This document shows positions 27,929 to 36,701 of a DNA stretch of 64,000 bases, one piece after another (position 1 is the stretch's first letter; each line of letters begins with the position of its first letter). The stretch is from Lachnospiraceae bacterium (lineage in GTDB: Bacteria; Bacillota; Clostridia; Lachnospirales; Lachnospiraceae). A model generated the notes under the pieces. That model searched no databases. It saw only the letters and a list, made by a program, of their open reading frames with translations, and was not told the DNA's origin. The translations under genes and the position numbers were made by a program. The stretch covers positions 186,001 through 250,000 of the forward strand of contig JAGAYR010000044.1 of the NCBI GenBank assembly GCA_017940415.1, given 5' to 3'.

Positions 27929-28420
27929 TCACCTTTTGATAACTTTGAATTTTTCCTTAAGTGCACTTTCAACATAAGGAGGAACGGAATGACTGACATC
28001 ACCGCCGTACATGGCAATCTCCTTGACGGTTGAAGAGCTTAAATATGAATATTGAAGATCGGTGGTAAGGAAGACGGTATCTACCCTATTATCCGATATC
28101 TTTCTGTTGGTCTGGGCAATCTGAAGTTCATACTCGAAATCGGTGACCGCACGCAGTCCTCTGACCATGGTGTGAAGATTATTCTGGATACAATAATCAA
28201 CGGTCAGCCCCCTGAAAGAATCGACTCTGACATTAGGCATGTCTTTAGTCGCTTCGTACAATATTTTAACACGTTCATCCGTTGAAAACAACGGAGTCTT
28301 TTGGGTGTTATCAAGCACTGCGACTATGAGTTCATCGAACATAAGTGAAGCTCTTCTGATGATATCAAGGTGTCCCAAAGTCATGGGATCAAAGCTTCCG
28401 GGATATAATGCTCTGTTCAT
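27929..28420 (-). CDS. coaD: Phosphopantetheine adenylyltransferase
   Basis: Fourth step of coenzyme A synthesis: transfers AMP from ATP to 4'-phosphopantetheine. 163 residues with ALYPGSFDPMTLGHLDII (the TxGH nucleotidyltransferase motif), VRGLRAVTDFEYELQIA and the C-terminal YSYLSSSTVKEIA. The start overlaps the rsmD stop by 4 bases (ATGA), the usual rsmD-coaD arrangement. Confidence 0.95.
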   Translation of the reverse strand: MNRALYPGSFDPMTLGHLDIIRRASLMFDELIVAVLDNTQKTPLFSTDERVKILYEATKDMPNVRVDSFRGLTVDYCIQNNLHTMVRGLRAVTDFEYELQIAQTNRKISDNRVDTVFLTTDLQYSYLSSSTVKEIAMYGGDVSHSVPPYVESALKEKFKVIKR

Positions 28421-28983
28421 TTCTCTTCCTTTACGATCTTACGAAGGAACAAATGCATATTGCCTTTGTATTCTTTCCTTCGTACAATTTCAAATCCGAC
28501 GCTTTCAGTATAGCTGAAATCACTTTTTTTGTCAGCCTCAATTATGATAAGTGTATCCCTGTCCACATACTTCATATAAGACAGCTGTTTAAGGACATTC
28601 TTCTCATAATCCTTCATATAAGGAGCATCCATATGGATAATATCGATATGCTTCTCATATACCGACTGAAGTCCTGCAACGGCATCCTGCTTCAAAATGA
28701 CTGACTTATCGGTCATTTTGGTAAAAGCAACGTTCTCGGTGATGCACTTAATGGGCTCTTTGCCGTTATCGATGAAATAGACCTTTGTAGCTCCGCGGCT
28801 GAGGGCCTCTATACCGATCTGACCACTGCCTGCGAAAAGGTCGATCCAGACAGAACCCGGAACATCTCCCTGTATCATGTTGAATAAAGTCTCTTTAATT
28901 ATGTCCTGAGTCGGTCTTGTTATATCTTCTCCTGCGGGAGTTTTCAGAGGCATAGATCTGCATTCGCCTGCAATTACTCTCAT
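28417..28983 (-). CDS. rsmD: 16S rRNA (guanine(966)-N2)-methyltransferase
   Basis: SAM-dependent methyltransferase acting on 16S rRNA G966. 188 residues: RVIAGECRSMPLKTP and TRPTQDIIKETLFNM at the N-terminus, the SAM-binding DLFAGSGQIGIEALSRGA, then the catalytic tetrapeptide. That motif is normally (D/N)PPY; here it is DAPY (119-122), a change worth noting. Overlaps coaD by 4 bases. A 224-base intergenic region with a large palindrome lies upstream. Confidence 0.93.
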   Translation of the reverse strand: MRVIAGECRSMPLKTPAGEDITRPTQDIIKETLFNMIQGDVPGSVWIDLFAGSGQIGIEALSRGATKVYFIDNGKEPIKCITENVAFTKMTDKSVILKQDAVAGLQSVYEKHIDIIHMDAPYMKDYEKNVLKQLSYMKYVDRDTLIIIEADKKSDFSYTESVGFEIVRRKEYKGNMHLFLRKIVKEEK

Positions 28984-29011
28984 AGTTAAGTCCTTTCCTA
29001 GTCACGATTCC

Positions 29012-29190
29012 TTGATCCTGTAATAGTCTTTTTTGCTCATGCACCGTCTTCACTAAGCTCGGCTTCGTCTTTCAAGGCTGATTGCTTCTGCGGAACTCGC
29101 GTTGCTCAAACAGTCCTCGAAGCAATCATGAACGACTTGCCTTGCTAAGTGAGACGGTAAATGTCGCAAAAAAACTATTACAGGCATCAA
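29012..29190. repeat. 179-bp palindromic intergenic element
   Basis: The outer arms begin TTGATCCTGTAATAGT on the left and, read in reverse complement, TTGATGCCTGTAATAGT on the right, and pair imperfectly over about 50 bases with a T-run next to each. An inner stem GATTGCTTC (29080-29088) / GAAGCAATC (29119-29127) encloses a 30-base loop. No open frame of note. It fills most of the gap between rsmD and the topoisomerase subunit A gene and looks like a MITE or REP-type element, or a structured RNA. Confidence 0.75.
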
Positions 29191-29207
29191 AGCATCTTGT
29201 ATAAGAA

Positions 29208-31448
29208 TTAACCTTTAACTTTGGTTCCCTTAGACCCACGTCCAAGAAGTTTAATAGAATTCAATGAAATAGTCTTCGTACCGTATTCTATCATATTTTC
29301 AGATACGATATCGGTAATGTATGCGTTTTCGACTTTATCGGTGCCGTCGAGTTTCATGCCCTTTACACCGGCTGCGGTCTTCTTCATCTCGGGAATCTCG
29401 GAGATGTTGAAACGGATGAAGTAGCCTCCGGATGACTGTAAGATTACATTCTCTTCCGTTCTGACTTTGCGGATGGCAACGATCTTATCGCCTTCGTTAA
29501 GTTTGGTAGCGGTAACTGTACGTCTGGAACTAACATCGAACTCGGGTCCGCCGGTAACCTTACACATAGAAGCTGCGGTTACAAAGAGATACTTTCCGAG
29601 AAGTACAGTGGAAAGATCCTCGGCATAGATGATCATGTCATCGGATGAATCAAAGTTGGTGATGTTATCTACAGGAACACCTTTATCACGGAATTTGGAC
29701 ATGGGAAGATCAAGCATCTTGATGGTATGCATCTGTCCGTTTTCGGTGAATACGGCTATCCTGCCGTTATTACGAACAGGCAGACAGAATTTGATCTCTT
29801 CCGCAATGGCTTCTTTGTTTCTTTCGAAGGTTGCGGTATCGATCATCTTGCAGTATCCGAATCTGTCCATAAGGAAATATACATCCATTTCCTCGAATTC
29901 TTTTTCTTTGTAGACAGCTTCTTCGGCATTCTCAATTACAGTCTTACGCTTGCTTGTAAATTCCTTCTTAAGAGCCTCAAGATCTGTAATGATTACCTGA
30001 GTCATGGACTCTTTACGATCAAGAATATCCTCATAACGATAAATATTGGCAAGGGTATTTTCGTGATCCTTATTGAGAGCATCTATTTCAAGTCCGATGA
30101 GACGATAAAGTCTCATATCAAGAATAGCTTTTGCCTGACGCTCTGTGAAAAGAAGCTGTGAAGCCATAATAGATGACTCTTTGGTCTTAAACTTGATACC
30201 GTCAGTGATGCCGCGTACAAGGCAGTCTTCTGCCATCTTACGGTCGCGGGATCCTCTGATGATCTCAATGATAAGGTCGATCAGGTTACAGGCCTTGATA
30301 AGGCCTTCCTGGATCTCTTTTTTATCCATCTCCTTGGAAAGGAGGTTATTGTATTTTCTTGTATTTATCTCATACTGGAAATCGGCAATAGCACCCAGAA
30401 CAGATCTGAGAGACATGGTCTCGGGTCTTCCGTCCTTGATTGCAAGCATATTAACGCCGAAGGTATCTTCAAGATGTGTCTTCTTATAAAGAAGATTAAT
30501 GAAGTTCTCGGCATCGGCATCTTTCTTAAGTTCGATGACGATACGGATTCCCTCTTTGGAAGACTGGTTGGAAATATCTACGATATCCTGAGTCTTCTTA
30601 GATTCGGAAAGATTGGCAACTTCCTGAAGGAACTTACCGATTCCTGCACCGACCATGGTATAGGGGATTTCGGAAATAACAACATTCTGATGTCCGTTCT
30701 TAAGCTTTTCAACGGAAGCAACACCACGGATCCTTACTTTCCCCTGTCCGGTCTCATAAATATTCTTGAGATCATCTTTATTGATGATGATTCCGCCTGT
30801 AGGAAAATCAGGTCCCTTAATATATCTCATGAGTTCTCTGGTAGAGATCTCAGGATTCATAATGTATGCTTTGAGAGCATCTATGGTTTCACCGAAATTA
30901 TGAGGAGGTATGTTGGTTGCCATACCTACGGCAATGCCTTCGGAGCCGTTGATCAAAAGATTGGGAATACGGCAGGGAAGAACTTCGGGCTCTTTTTCGG
31001 TCTCATCGAAATTAGGCACGAAATTAACCGTATCGTTGACAAGCTCATCCAAGAAAGCCATCTGAGTGATCTTCTTAAGACGAGCTTCCGTATATCTCAT
31101 TGCAGCGGCGCCGTCACCTTCGATGGTACCGAAGTTACCGTGTCCGTCTACAAGAGGAAGTCCCTTTTTGAAATCCTGGCTCATTACAACAAGAGCTTCA
31201 TATATTGATGAATCACCGTGAGGGTGATATTTACCCATTGTATCTCCGACGATTCTCGCACTCTTTCTGTAAGGCTTATCGTAAGTGATACCGAGTTCTC
31301 TCATATCATAAAGAGTACGTCTCTGAACAGGCTTGAGACCGTCTCTTACGTCAGGAAGAGCTCTGGATACGATAACGCTCATGGCATAGTCCACATAGGA
31401 CCTTTGCATCTCCTCGGAGTATTCTGTTTTGATTATCTTTTCTTCCAT
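29208..31448 (-). CDS. Type IIA DNA topoisomerase subunit A (GyrA/ParC family)
   Basis: DNA breakage-rejoining subunit of gyrase or topoisomerase IV, 746 residues. The catalytic tyrosine region is [14 protein letters not shown] and the quinolone-region sequence [18 protein letters not shown] is intact. [12 protein letters not shown] matches ParC usage more than the DFPTAGQI of GyrA. The C-terminal beta-pinwheel is short and I find no QRRGGKG GyrA box, so supercoiling activity is doubtful and a topoisomerase IV-like role is likely. It follows the B subunit by 28 bases. Confidence 0.9.
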   Translation of the reverse strand: MEEKIIKTEYSEEMQRSYVDYAMSVIVSRALPDVRDGLKPVQRRTLYDMRELGITYDKPYRKSARIVGDTMGKYHPHGDSSIYEALVVMSQDFKKGLPLVDGHGNFGTIEGDGAAAMRYTEARLKKITQMAFLDELVNDTVNFVPNFDETEKEPEVLPCRIPNLLINGSEGIAVGMATNIPPHNFGETIDALKAYIMNPEISTRELMRYIKGPDFPTGGIIINKDDLKNIYETGQGKVRIRGVASVEKLKNGHQNVVISEIPYTMVGAGIGKFLQEVANLSESKKTQDIVDISNQSSKEGIRIVIELKKDADAENFINLLYKKTHLEDTFGVNMLAIKDGRPETMSLRSVLGAIADFQYEINTRKYNNLLSKEMDKKEIQEGLIKACNLIDLIIEIIRGSRDRKMAEDCLVRGITDGIKFKTKESSIMASQLLFTERQAKAILDMRLYRLIGLEIDALNKDHENTLANIYRYEDILDRKESMTQVIITDLEALKKEFTSKRKTVIENAEEAVYKEKEFEEMDVYFLMDRFGYCKMIDTATFERNKEAIAEEIKFCLPVRNNGRIAVFTENGQMHTIKMLDLPMSKFRDKGVPVDNITNFDSSDDMIIYAEDLSTVLLGKYLFVTAASMCKVTGGPEFDVSSRRTVTATKLNEGDKIVAIRKVRTEENVILQSSGGYFIRFNISEIPEMKKTAAGVKGMKLDGTDKVENAYITDIVSENMIEYGTKTISLNSIKLLGRGSKGTKVKG

Positions 31449-31476
31449 AACAGTACCTGTATGTTCACTTTATCGA

Positions 31477-33402
31477 TCAGATATCAAGATTAGCAGCGGT
31501 TGCATGCTCATAGATGAAGGTCTTACGGGGAGGTACATCGGTTCCCATAAGAAGTTCGGTTGTCTCGGATGCCATTCTCGCATCTTCGATTTCTACAAGC
31601 TTAAGTCTTCTGGTCTTGGGATCAAGGGTGGTCTCCCAAAGCTGATCGGGATCCATCTCACCGAGACCTTTGTATCTCTGCAAAGTAAAAGGTCCCTTGT
31701 GTTTAGCCCTGTACTTCTCAAGCGCCTTATCGTCATACAGATATTCCTCTTCTCCCTTGGAAGGCATAGCCTTGTAGAGAGGAGGCATAGCGATATATAT
31801 ATGTCCCTCGAAAATAAGCTCCGGCATAAATCTGTAGAAAAGAGTGAGAAGCAGCGTTGATATATGAGCACCGTCCACGTCCGCATCGGCCATGATTATG
31901 ATCTTGTCATAACGAAGCTTGCTTATATCAAAGTCATTGCCGTATCCTTCGGAAAAACCGCAACCGAAAGCGTTGATCATTGTTTTGATCTCGGCATTTT
32001 CCAGAATCTTATTGATAGAAGCCTTCTCAACGTTTAAGATCTTACCTCTTATAGGAAGGATAGCCTGAAACATTCTGTCTCTTGCAGTCTTTGCGGAACC
32101 GCCTGCGGAATCTCCCTCTACGATAAAGATCTCACACTTATCGGCTTCCTTGGATACGCAGTTTGCCAGTTTTCCGTTGGAATCAAAAGAAAACTTCTGC
32201 TTGGTGAGCAGATTTGTCTTAGCCTTCTCTTCCGCTTTTCTGATCTTAGCGGCTTTATCCGCACTTTCTATAACAGCCTTTAAGACATCGAGATGTCTGT
32301 CGAAATACCTTACAACCTCATCACCGGTAACCTTGGCAACGGCTTTTGCCGCATCCTGGTTATCAAGTTTAGTCTTGGTCTGTCCTTCAAAAGTAGGGGC
32401 GGGATGCTTGATGGAAACAACAGCGGTCATACCGTTTCTGACTTCGGTACCCGAATAGTTTGCATCCTTATCCTTCAGATTGCCAAGCTGTCTTGCATAA
32501 GAATTGATGACAGTGGTGAACTGAGTTTTAAAACCGGTAAGATGGGTTCCTCCTTCGGAGTTGTAAATGTTATTACAAAAACCGAGAACATTTTCATGGA
32601 ACTCATTAACATACTGAAAAGCAATCTCTACCTGAATACCATCAGATTCTCCGGAAATGGAAATAATCTCCGTCACGGGATCTTTTAACTTGTTCAGATC
32701 TTTAAGAAAGCCTACGATACCCTCAGGCTCATGGAATGAAACCGTGTCAGGCTCATCACCTCTCAGATCTTTATATTCAATAGTCAGTCCGGGATTAAGG
32801 TAAGCGGTCTCATGAAGTCTGCTCTTAACCTCATCTTCCTTGAATCTGGTTCTGTCGAATATAGTATCGTCGGGAAGGAAATTAATGGTTGTTCCGTGAT
32901 CCCTGGTCTTGCCCTGAGAAGGAAGAAGTCCGTCAACAAGTTCAACGATAGGTTCGCCCTTCTGATAGCTGTCTTTGTAAATGTTCCCGTCTCTTTTGAT
33001 TGTGATATCGAATCTGGAAGACAGTGCGTTTACAACGGATGAACCTACACCGTGAAGACCGCCGCTGGTCTTATACGCATTATTATCAAACTTACCGCCG
33101 GCATGAAGGGTGGTAAGTACAAGACGTTCTGCCGAGATACCTTTCTCATGACGTCCGACAGGAATACCTCTTCCGTTATCGGATACGGTACATGATCCGT
33201 CTTTTTCAAGAGTGACTTTGATGGTATCGCAAAATCCCGCAAGATGCTCATCCACGGAATTGTCGACAATTTCATATATAAGATGGTTCAGACCCTTGGT
33301 AGACACCGAGCCGATGTACATACCGGGACGGACTCTTACGGCTTCAAGACCTTCGAGTACCGTAATACTTCGCTCATCATAATTATCTTTTTTAGGTGCC
33401 AT
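31477..33402 (-). CDS. Type IIA DNA topoisomerase subunit B (GyrB/ParE family)
   Basis: ATPase subunit, 641 residues. GHKL ATPase motifs are EIVDNSVDEHLAG, DNGRGIP and SGGLHGVGSSVVNAL; the TOPRIM domain has FIVEGDSAGGSAK and IIMADADVDGAHI; the C-terminus has QRYKGLGEMDPDQLWETT and ends in PRKTFIYEHA. AAGGAG precedes the ATG. The neighbouring genes recG, degV and rsmD, not dnaA or recF, suggest this is the second type IIA pair of the genome, so parE is as likely as gyrB; I leave the symbol open. Confidence 0.9.
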   Translation of the reverse strand: MAPKKDNYDERSITVLEGLEAVRVRPGMYIGSVSTKGLNHLIYEIVDNSVDEHLAGFCDTIKVTLEKDGSCTVSDNGRGIPVGRHEKGISAERLVLTTLHAGGKFDNNAYKTSGGLHGVGSSVVNALSSRFDITIKRDGNIYKDSYQKGEPIVELVDGLLPSQGKTRDHGTTINFLPDDTIFDRTRFKEDEVKSRLHETAYLNPGLTIEYKDLRGDEPDTVSFHEPEGIVGFLKDLNKLKDPVTEIISISGESDGIQVEIAFQYVNEFHENVLGFCNNIYNSEGGTHLTGFKTQFTTVINSYARQLGNLKDKDANYSGTEVRNGMTAVVSIKHPAPTFEGQTKTKLDNQDAAKAVAKVTGDEVVRYFDRHLDVLKAVIESADKAAKIRKAEEKAKTNLLTKQKFSFDSNGKLANCVSKEADKCEIFIVEGDSAGGSAKTARDRMFQAILPIRGKILNVEKASINKILENAEIKTMINAFGCGFSEGYGNDFDISKLRYDKIIIMADADVDGAHISTLLLTLFYRFMPELIFEGHIYIAMPPLYKAMPSKGEEEYLYDDKALEKYRAKHKGPFTLQRYKGLGEMDPDQLWETTLDPKTRRLKLVEIEDARMASETTELLMGTDVPPRKTFIYEHATAANLDI

Positions 33403-33441
33403 AAAAACTCCTTGTGAAATCAGACTTGCAGATAAACACTG

Positions 33442-33457
33442 TGTTTTACGTGAAACC
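33442..33457. other. parS-like palindrome
   Basis: TGTTTTACGTGAAACC matches the ParB/Spo0J parS consensus TGTTTCACGTGAAACA at 14 of 16 positions. It lies in the leader of the topoisomerase B gene. Within-window similarity to consensus is all that supports it. Confidence 0.5.
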
Positions 33458-33483
33458 CCCGAACAATCGTTTGCAACTTCTAA

Positions 33484-33512
33484 ATTCTATCATAGATTTT
33501 GAAAAGAGACAA
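33484..33512 (-). promoter_or_regulatory. Promoter of the topoisomerase B-A pair
   Basis: Minus strand -35 TTGTCT (33507-33512), 17-base spacer, -10 TAGAAT (33484-33489) with an extended TGA just before it. The -35 overlaps the T-run of the degV terminator. Confidence 0.6.
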
Positions 33513-33540
33513 CAAAAAATCCACTACATGTAGTGGATTT
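33513..33540 (-). terminator. degV terminator
   Basis: A perfect 24-base palindrome (AAATCCACTACA and its complement) followed on the minus strand by a T-run. It ends the leftward recG-degV transcript. Confidence 0.8.
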
Positions 33541-33621
33541 AATGCCGCATGAAATATGAATTTTTTCATTCAATAACAATTGTTTTGTGCGAAATATCCG
33601 GTCTTTTTTCTGAGTTTTCAC

Positions 33622-34488
33622 TCAGATTTTCTTGGAGATTGCAGCAGCTATAGCACCGGGTCCGATATGGCATGCAATCGAAAGTGACAAAGGTCTCTTT
33701 ACCACTTCATATCCCGGGAACATATCATTGAGCTCCTTCTCAAACTGTTCCGCAGCTGCCAGATCATCGGTATATGCCATTTCCAAATGTACATTATGAC
33801 ACTTATCGGTACATCCGAATCTGTTCTCCATATCATTCTTGATAGCCTTCATAATGATGTCTTTACCACCCTGGAAGGTCCTTGTCTTACCGTAGGAATC
33901 CAGCTTTTCACCCTGGATCTGAAGAACGGGTTTGATCCTTAGAAGTGTTCCAATCGCGGCTGCTGCGGGAGTGAGTCTTCCACCCTTTTTAAGATATTCA
34001 AGAGTGTCGATCATTATATAGATACTGCTCTCAAACTTGACTCTCTCAAGTTCATCCTTAACCTGTCTTGCGGTCATGCCTTTATCGATAAGCTCGAGAG
34101 CATCCAAGCAGGACTGTCTGAGAGTCACCGAGATTCTCTGATTATCTACTACCTGAACTTTGTCATCATAGTGCTGAGCAAGAAGATATGCCGATCCGCA
34201 TGATCCCGAAAGACCGCTGGACATGGGAATATGAACTATCTCGTCGTACTCCTCAAGAAGCCTGTCCCAGGTCTTCATTACTTCTTCGGGCGAAGGCTGG
34301 CTTGTATGAATCTCTTCACCGCCCTTTAATCTCTCATAAAACTCTTCCTGAGTCAGCGTTACTCCGTCCAGGAATTCCTTGCCGCCGATAAAGAACGGCA
34401 TTGGAATAACCGTAATACCAAGTTCCTTTCCTTCCTCAACAGTCATGGAACTGTTGGTATCCGTAACAACTGCAATCTTTGAACTCAT
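33622..34488 (-). CDS. DegV family fatty acid-binding protein
   Basis: A 288-residue DegV/FakB protein, which binds a fatty acid and presents it to FakA for phosphorylation. Visible are VTDTNSSMTVEEGKELGI, the HTSQPSPEEV segment, PMSSGLSGSCGSAYLLA and a C-terminal SIACHIGPGA that closes over the acyl head group. fakA lies about 2 kb upstream on the same strand, which fits a FakA-FakB pair. The ATG at 34488 has GGAGG 8 bases ahead; an upstream in-frame TTG overlaps that site. Confidence 0.9.
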   Translation of the reverse strand: MSSKIAVVTDTNSSMTVEEGKELGITVIPMPFFIGGKEFLDGVTLTQEEFYERLKGGEEIHTSQPSPEEVMKTWDRLLEEYDEIVHIPMSSGLSGSCGSAYLLAQHYDDKVQVVDNQRISVTLRQSCLDALELIDKGMTARQVKDELERVKFESSIYIMIDTLEYLKKGGRLTPAAAAIGTLLRIKPVLQIQGEKLDSYGKTRTFQGGKDIIMKAIKNDMENRFGCTDKCHNVHLEMAYTDDLAAAEQFEKELNDMFPGYEVVKRPLSLSIACHIGPGAIAAAISKKI

Positions 34489-34504
34489 TGGTTCTCCCTC
34501 CAAA

Positions 34505-36583
34505 TTATATCGTTCTGAAGTCCAGGAAATTTCTTCCGTAAAACTCAGCTTCTTCTCTTATCAAAGCATTTTCAGGTGCGTGAAGATTCCTGTCATGAGC
34601 AAGGATCTCATCACACAGATCCGAGGCCTCAGATAACAGATCCGCATCCGCAAATACATCAGCGATCTTAAATGCAAAATCTCCGCTCTGTCTTACTCCG
34701 AATAATTCTCCCGGACCTCTTGTCTTAAGATCGTAGGATGCAATCTCAAATCCGTCAGTGGTCTTGGCTAAGATTCCAAGCCTTTCCGTAGTCTTCTCAT
34801 CGCTCTTTCCGGTCATGAATATGGCGTAACCCTGATCTTTGCCTCTTCCGACTCTTCCTCTGAGCTGATGAAGCTGTGAAAGTCCGAATCTTTCAGAATT
34901 TTCTATCATCATTACGGTAGCATTGGGAACATTAATTCCGACTTCAATTACCGTAGTTGATATCAATATATCTATGTCTCCGGATGAAAAACGGTCCAAA
35001 ATGTTTTCTTTTTCCGAAGGTTTCATCTTACCGTGCAGATAAGATATTCTGTATCTGTCACCCAGAGCTTCCTTAAGTTCATCGGAATAATCAACAACAT
35101 TCCTGAGTTCATTATCCGAATCCTCATCATCGGATGCCTCAACCATGGGGCAGATGATATATACCTGATGGCCTTTTGCTATCTCATCTTTGATGAATTT
35201 ATTGGCCGAAGGTCTGAAGGATTCGCCTACAACGCAGCTCTTAATGGGGCTTCGCCCTTCGGGCATATCCTTTATTGCGGAAATACTCAGATCTCCGTAC
35301 AGGACTATTGCAAGAGTTCTTGGAATCGGAGTTGCACTCATTACAAGGATATGAGGTCCGACACCTTTACCGGCCAGTGTTTCTCTTTGTCTTACGCCGA
35401 ATCTGTGCTGCTCGTCAGTAACAACAAGGCCGAGATTTTTATATACGACCTTATCCTGTATCAGCGCATGTGTTCCTATGATAAGGTTTACTTCGCCGTT
35501 TTCTATCTCTTCGTAGATCTTACGCTTACCTGCTTCCGTAACCGAACCGGTGAGGAGTACAGGTTTAAAAGGAAGACCGTACCTTATGGTCAACTCACTG
35601 ACAGTCTTAAAATGCTGGGTTGCGAGAACTTCCGTAGGAGCCATAAATGCTCCCTGATATCCGTTAGCAACAGTATTAAGAAGACCTGCGATGGCCACAA
35701 TTGTTTTACCGCTTCCAACGTCTCCCTGTACCAGCCTGTTCATGACAGCGTCACCGGAAAGATCTTCCAGTATCTCTTTCACAGCTTTGGATTGTCCCTT
35801 GGTAAGTTTATAGGGCAAATGCTCAATGAATCGCTTTACTTCAGCTGATTCAACCATGGGACATGAATTGGGAGCTCCTTTGAGAAGTTCTTTATTTTTA
35901 CGTAAGTACAGTATAAAAAAGAACAGTTCGTCAAAGGAAAGTCTTCTTCTGCCAAGCACGCTCTCCTTCTCATCGGAAGGATCATGGATCATCCTGTATG
36001 CTTCTTTGGAAGAAACAAGATGAAGCTTATTTCTGTATTCTTCAGACAGATAATCGTCTGTAAAATCAGCAATTTTAAGGGCTGAGTTTTCAGCCTTTAT
36101 AACCGTTGAATTCTTAAGTCCCTTGGTAAGGGGATACATACACTGAAACTTGCCGGACAGTTCGGTATATTCGTCGTATGCATATTTTCTGGGTTGAACA
36201 AGAGTAAACTCTTTGCCGGCCTTTTTAACCCTTCCTCTGAAGACATAATAGCCGCCTTTGCTGACAGCTTTTGCCATAAAGGGCATATTAAAATATTTAA
36301 TAACCATACTTCCGGTTTCATCACTTACCTCGATGGGAAGAATGGTCATCTTATTCTTAACTCTTCTGAGATTACCCACCATGTCGACTCTGACTCTTAC
36401 TGCGGCAATCTCATCATTCTGTAATTCGGATATCTTTTTCAGTCCACCGAATACAAGATAGGTCCTCGGAAAATGATTAAGCATCTCATATATATTCGTT
36501 ATCCCGAGGTTATGAAAATATTCTGCTGTCTTAGGTCCGACGCCTTTCAGCTCGGAAACCGGAGTGTTCCAATTATTCAGCAT
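34505..36583 (-). CDS. recG: ATP-dependent DNA helicase RecG
   Basis: Branch-migration helicase that reverses stalled forks and processes recombination intermediates. The N-terminal wedge/OB domain has VSELKGVGPKTAEYFHNLGI; helicase motifs are GDVGSGKT (I), DEQH variant TDEQHRFGVRQR (II), MSATPIPRTLA (III), STTVIEVGINVPNAT and QLHQLRGRVGRG (V, VI). 692 residues, normal length. The start is uncertain: the ATG at 36583 follows the fakA terminator closely and has no clear Shine-Dalgarno; a TTG at 36601 is an alternative. Confidence 0.93.
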   Translation of the reverse strand: MLNNWNTPVSELKGVGPKTAEYFHNLGITNIYEMLNHFPRTYLVFGGLKKISELQNDEIAAVRVRVDMVGNLRRVKNKMTILPIEVSDETGSMVIKYFNMPFMAKAVSKGGYYVFRGRVKKAGKEFTLVQPRKYAYDEYTELSGKFQCMYPLTKGLKNSTVIKAENSALKIADFTDDYLSEEYRNKLHLVSSKEAYRMIHDPSDEKESVLGRRRLSFDELFFFILYLRKNKELLKGAPNSCPMVESAEVKRFIEHLPYKLTKGQSKAVKEILEDLSGDAVMNRLVQGDVGSGKTIVAIAGLLNTVANGYQGAFMAPTEVLATQHFKTVSELTIRYGLPFKPVLLTGSVTEAGKRKIYEEIENGEVNLIIGTHALIQDKVVYKNLGLVVTDEQHRFGVRQRETLAGKGVGPHILVMSATPIPRTLAIVLYGDLSISAIKDMPEGRSPIKSCVVGESFRPSANKFIKDEIAKGHQVYIICPMVEASDDEDSDNELRNVVDYSDELKEALGDRYRISYLHGKMKPSEKENILDRFSSGDIDILISTTVIEVGINVPNATVMMIENSERFGLSQLHQLRGRVGRGKDQGYAIFMTGKSDEKTTERLGILAKTTDGFEIASYDLKTRGPGELFGVRQSGDFAFKIADVFADADLLSEASDLCDEILAHDRNLHAPENALIREEAEFYGRNFLDFRTI

Positions 36584-36602
36584 TTTCAGATATTTATACA
36601 AA

Positions 36603-36633
36603 TTAAAAGAAGGTTCATAATCGAACCTTCTTT
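36603..36633 (-). terminator. fakA terminator
   Basis: Stem AAAGAAGGTTC / GAACCTTCTTT (36606-36616 and 36623-36633) followed on the minus strand by TTTTAATTT. It lies between fakA and recG, only about 20 bases before the recG start. Confidence 0.8.
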
Positions 36634-36701
36634 CATATAATATATTCGCCTATATAGTTAAACAAACCACTTAATGAAACAAATATTACATAAGACAGGG
36701 T

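Noticed and set aside
35033-35848. A 271-codon open frame on the + strand inside recG
   Set aside because: Lies entirely opposite a strongly conserved helicase domain, and its composition is that expected of an antisense shadow.
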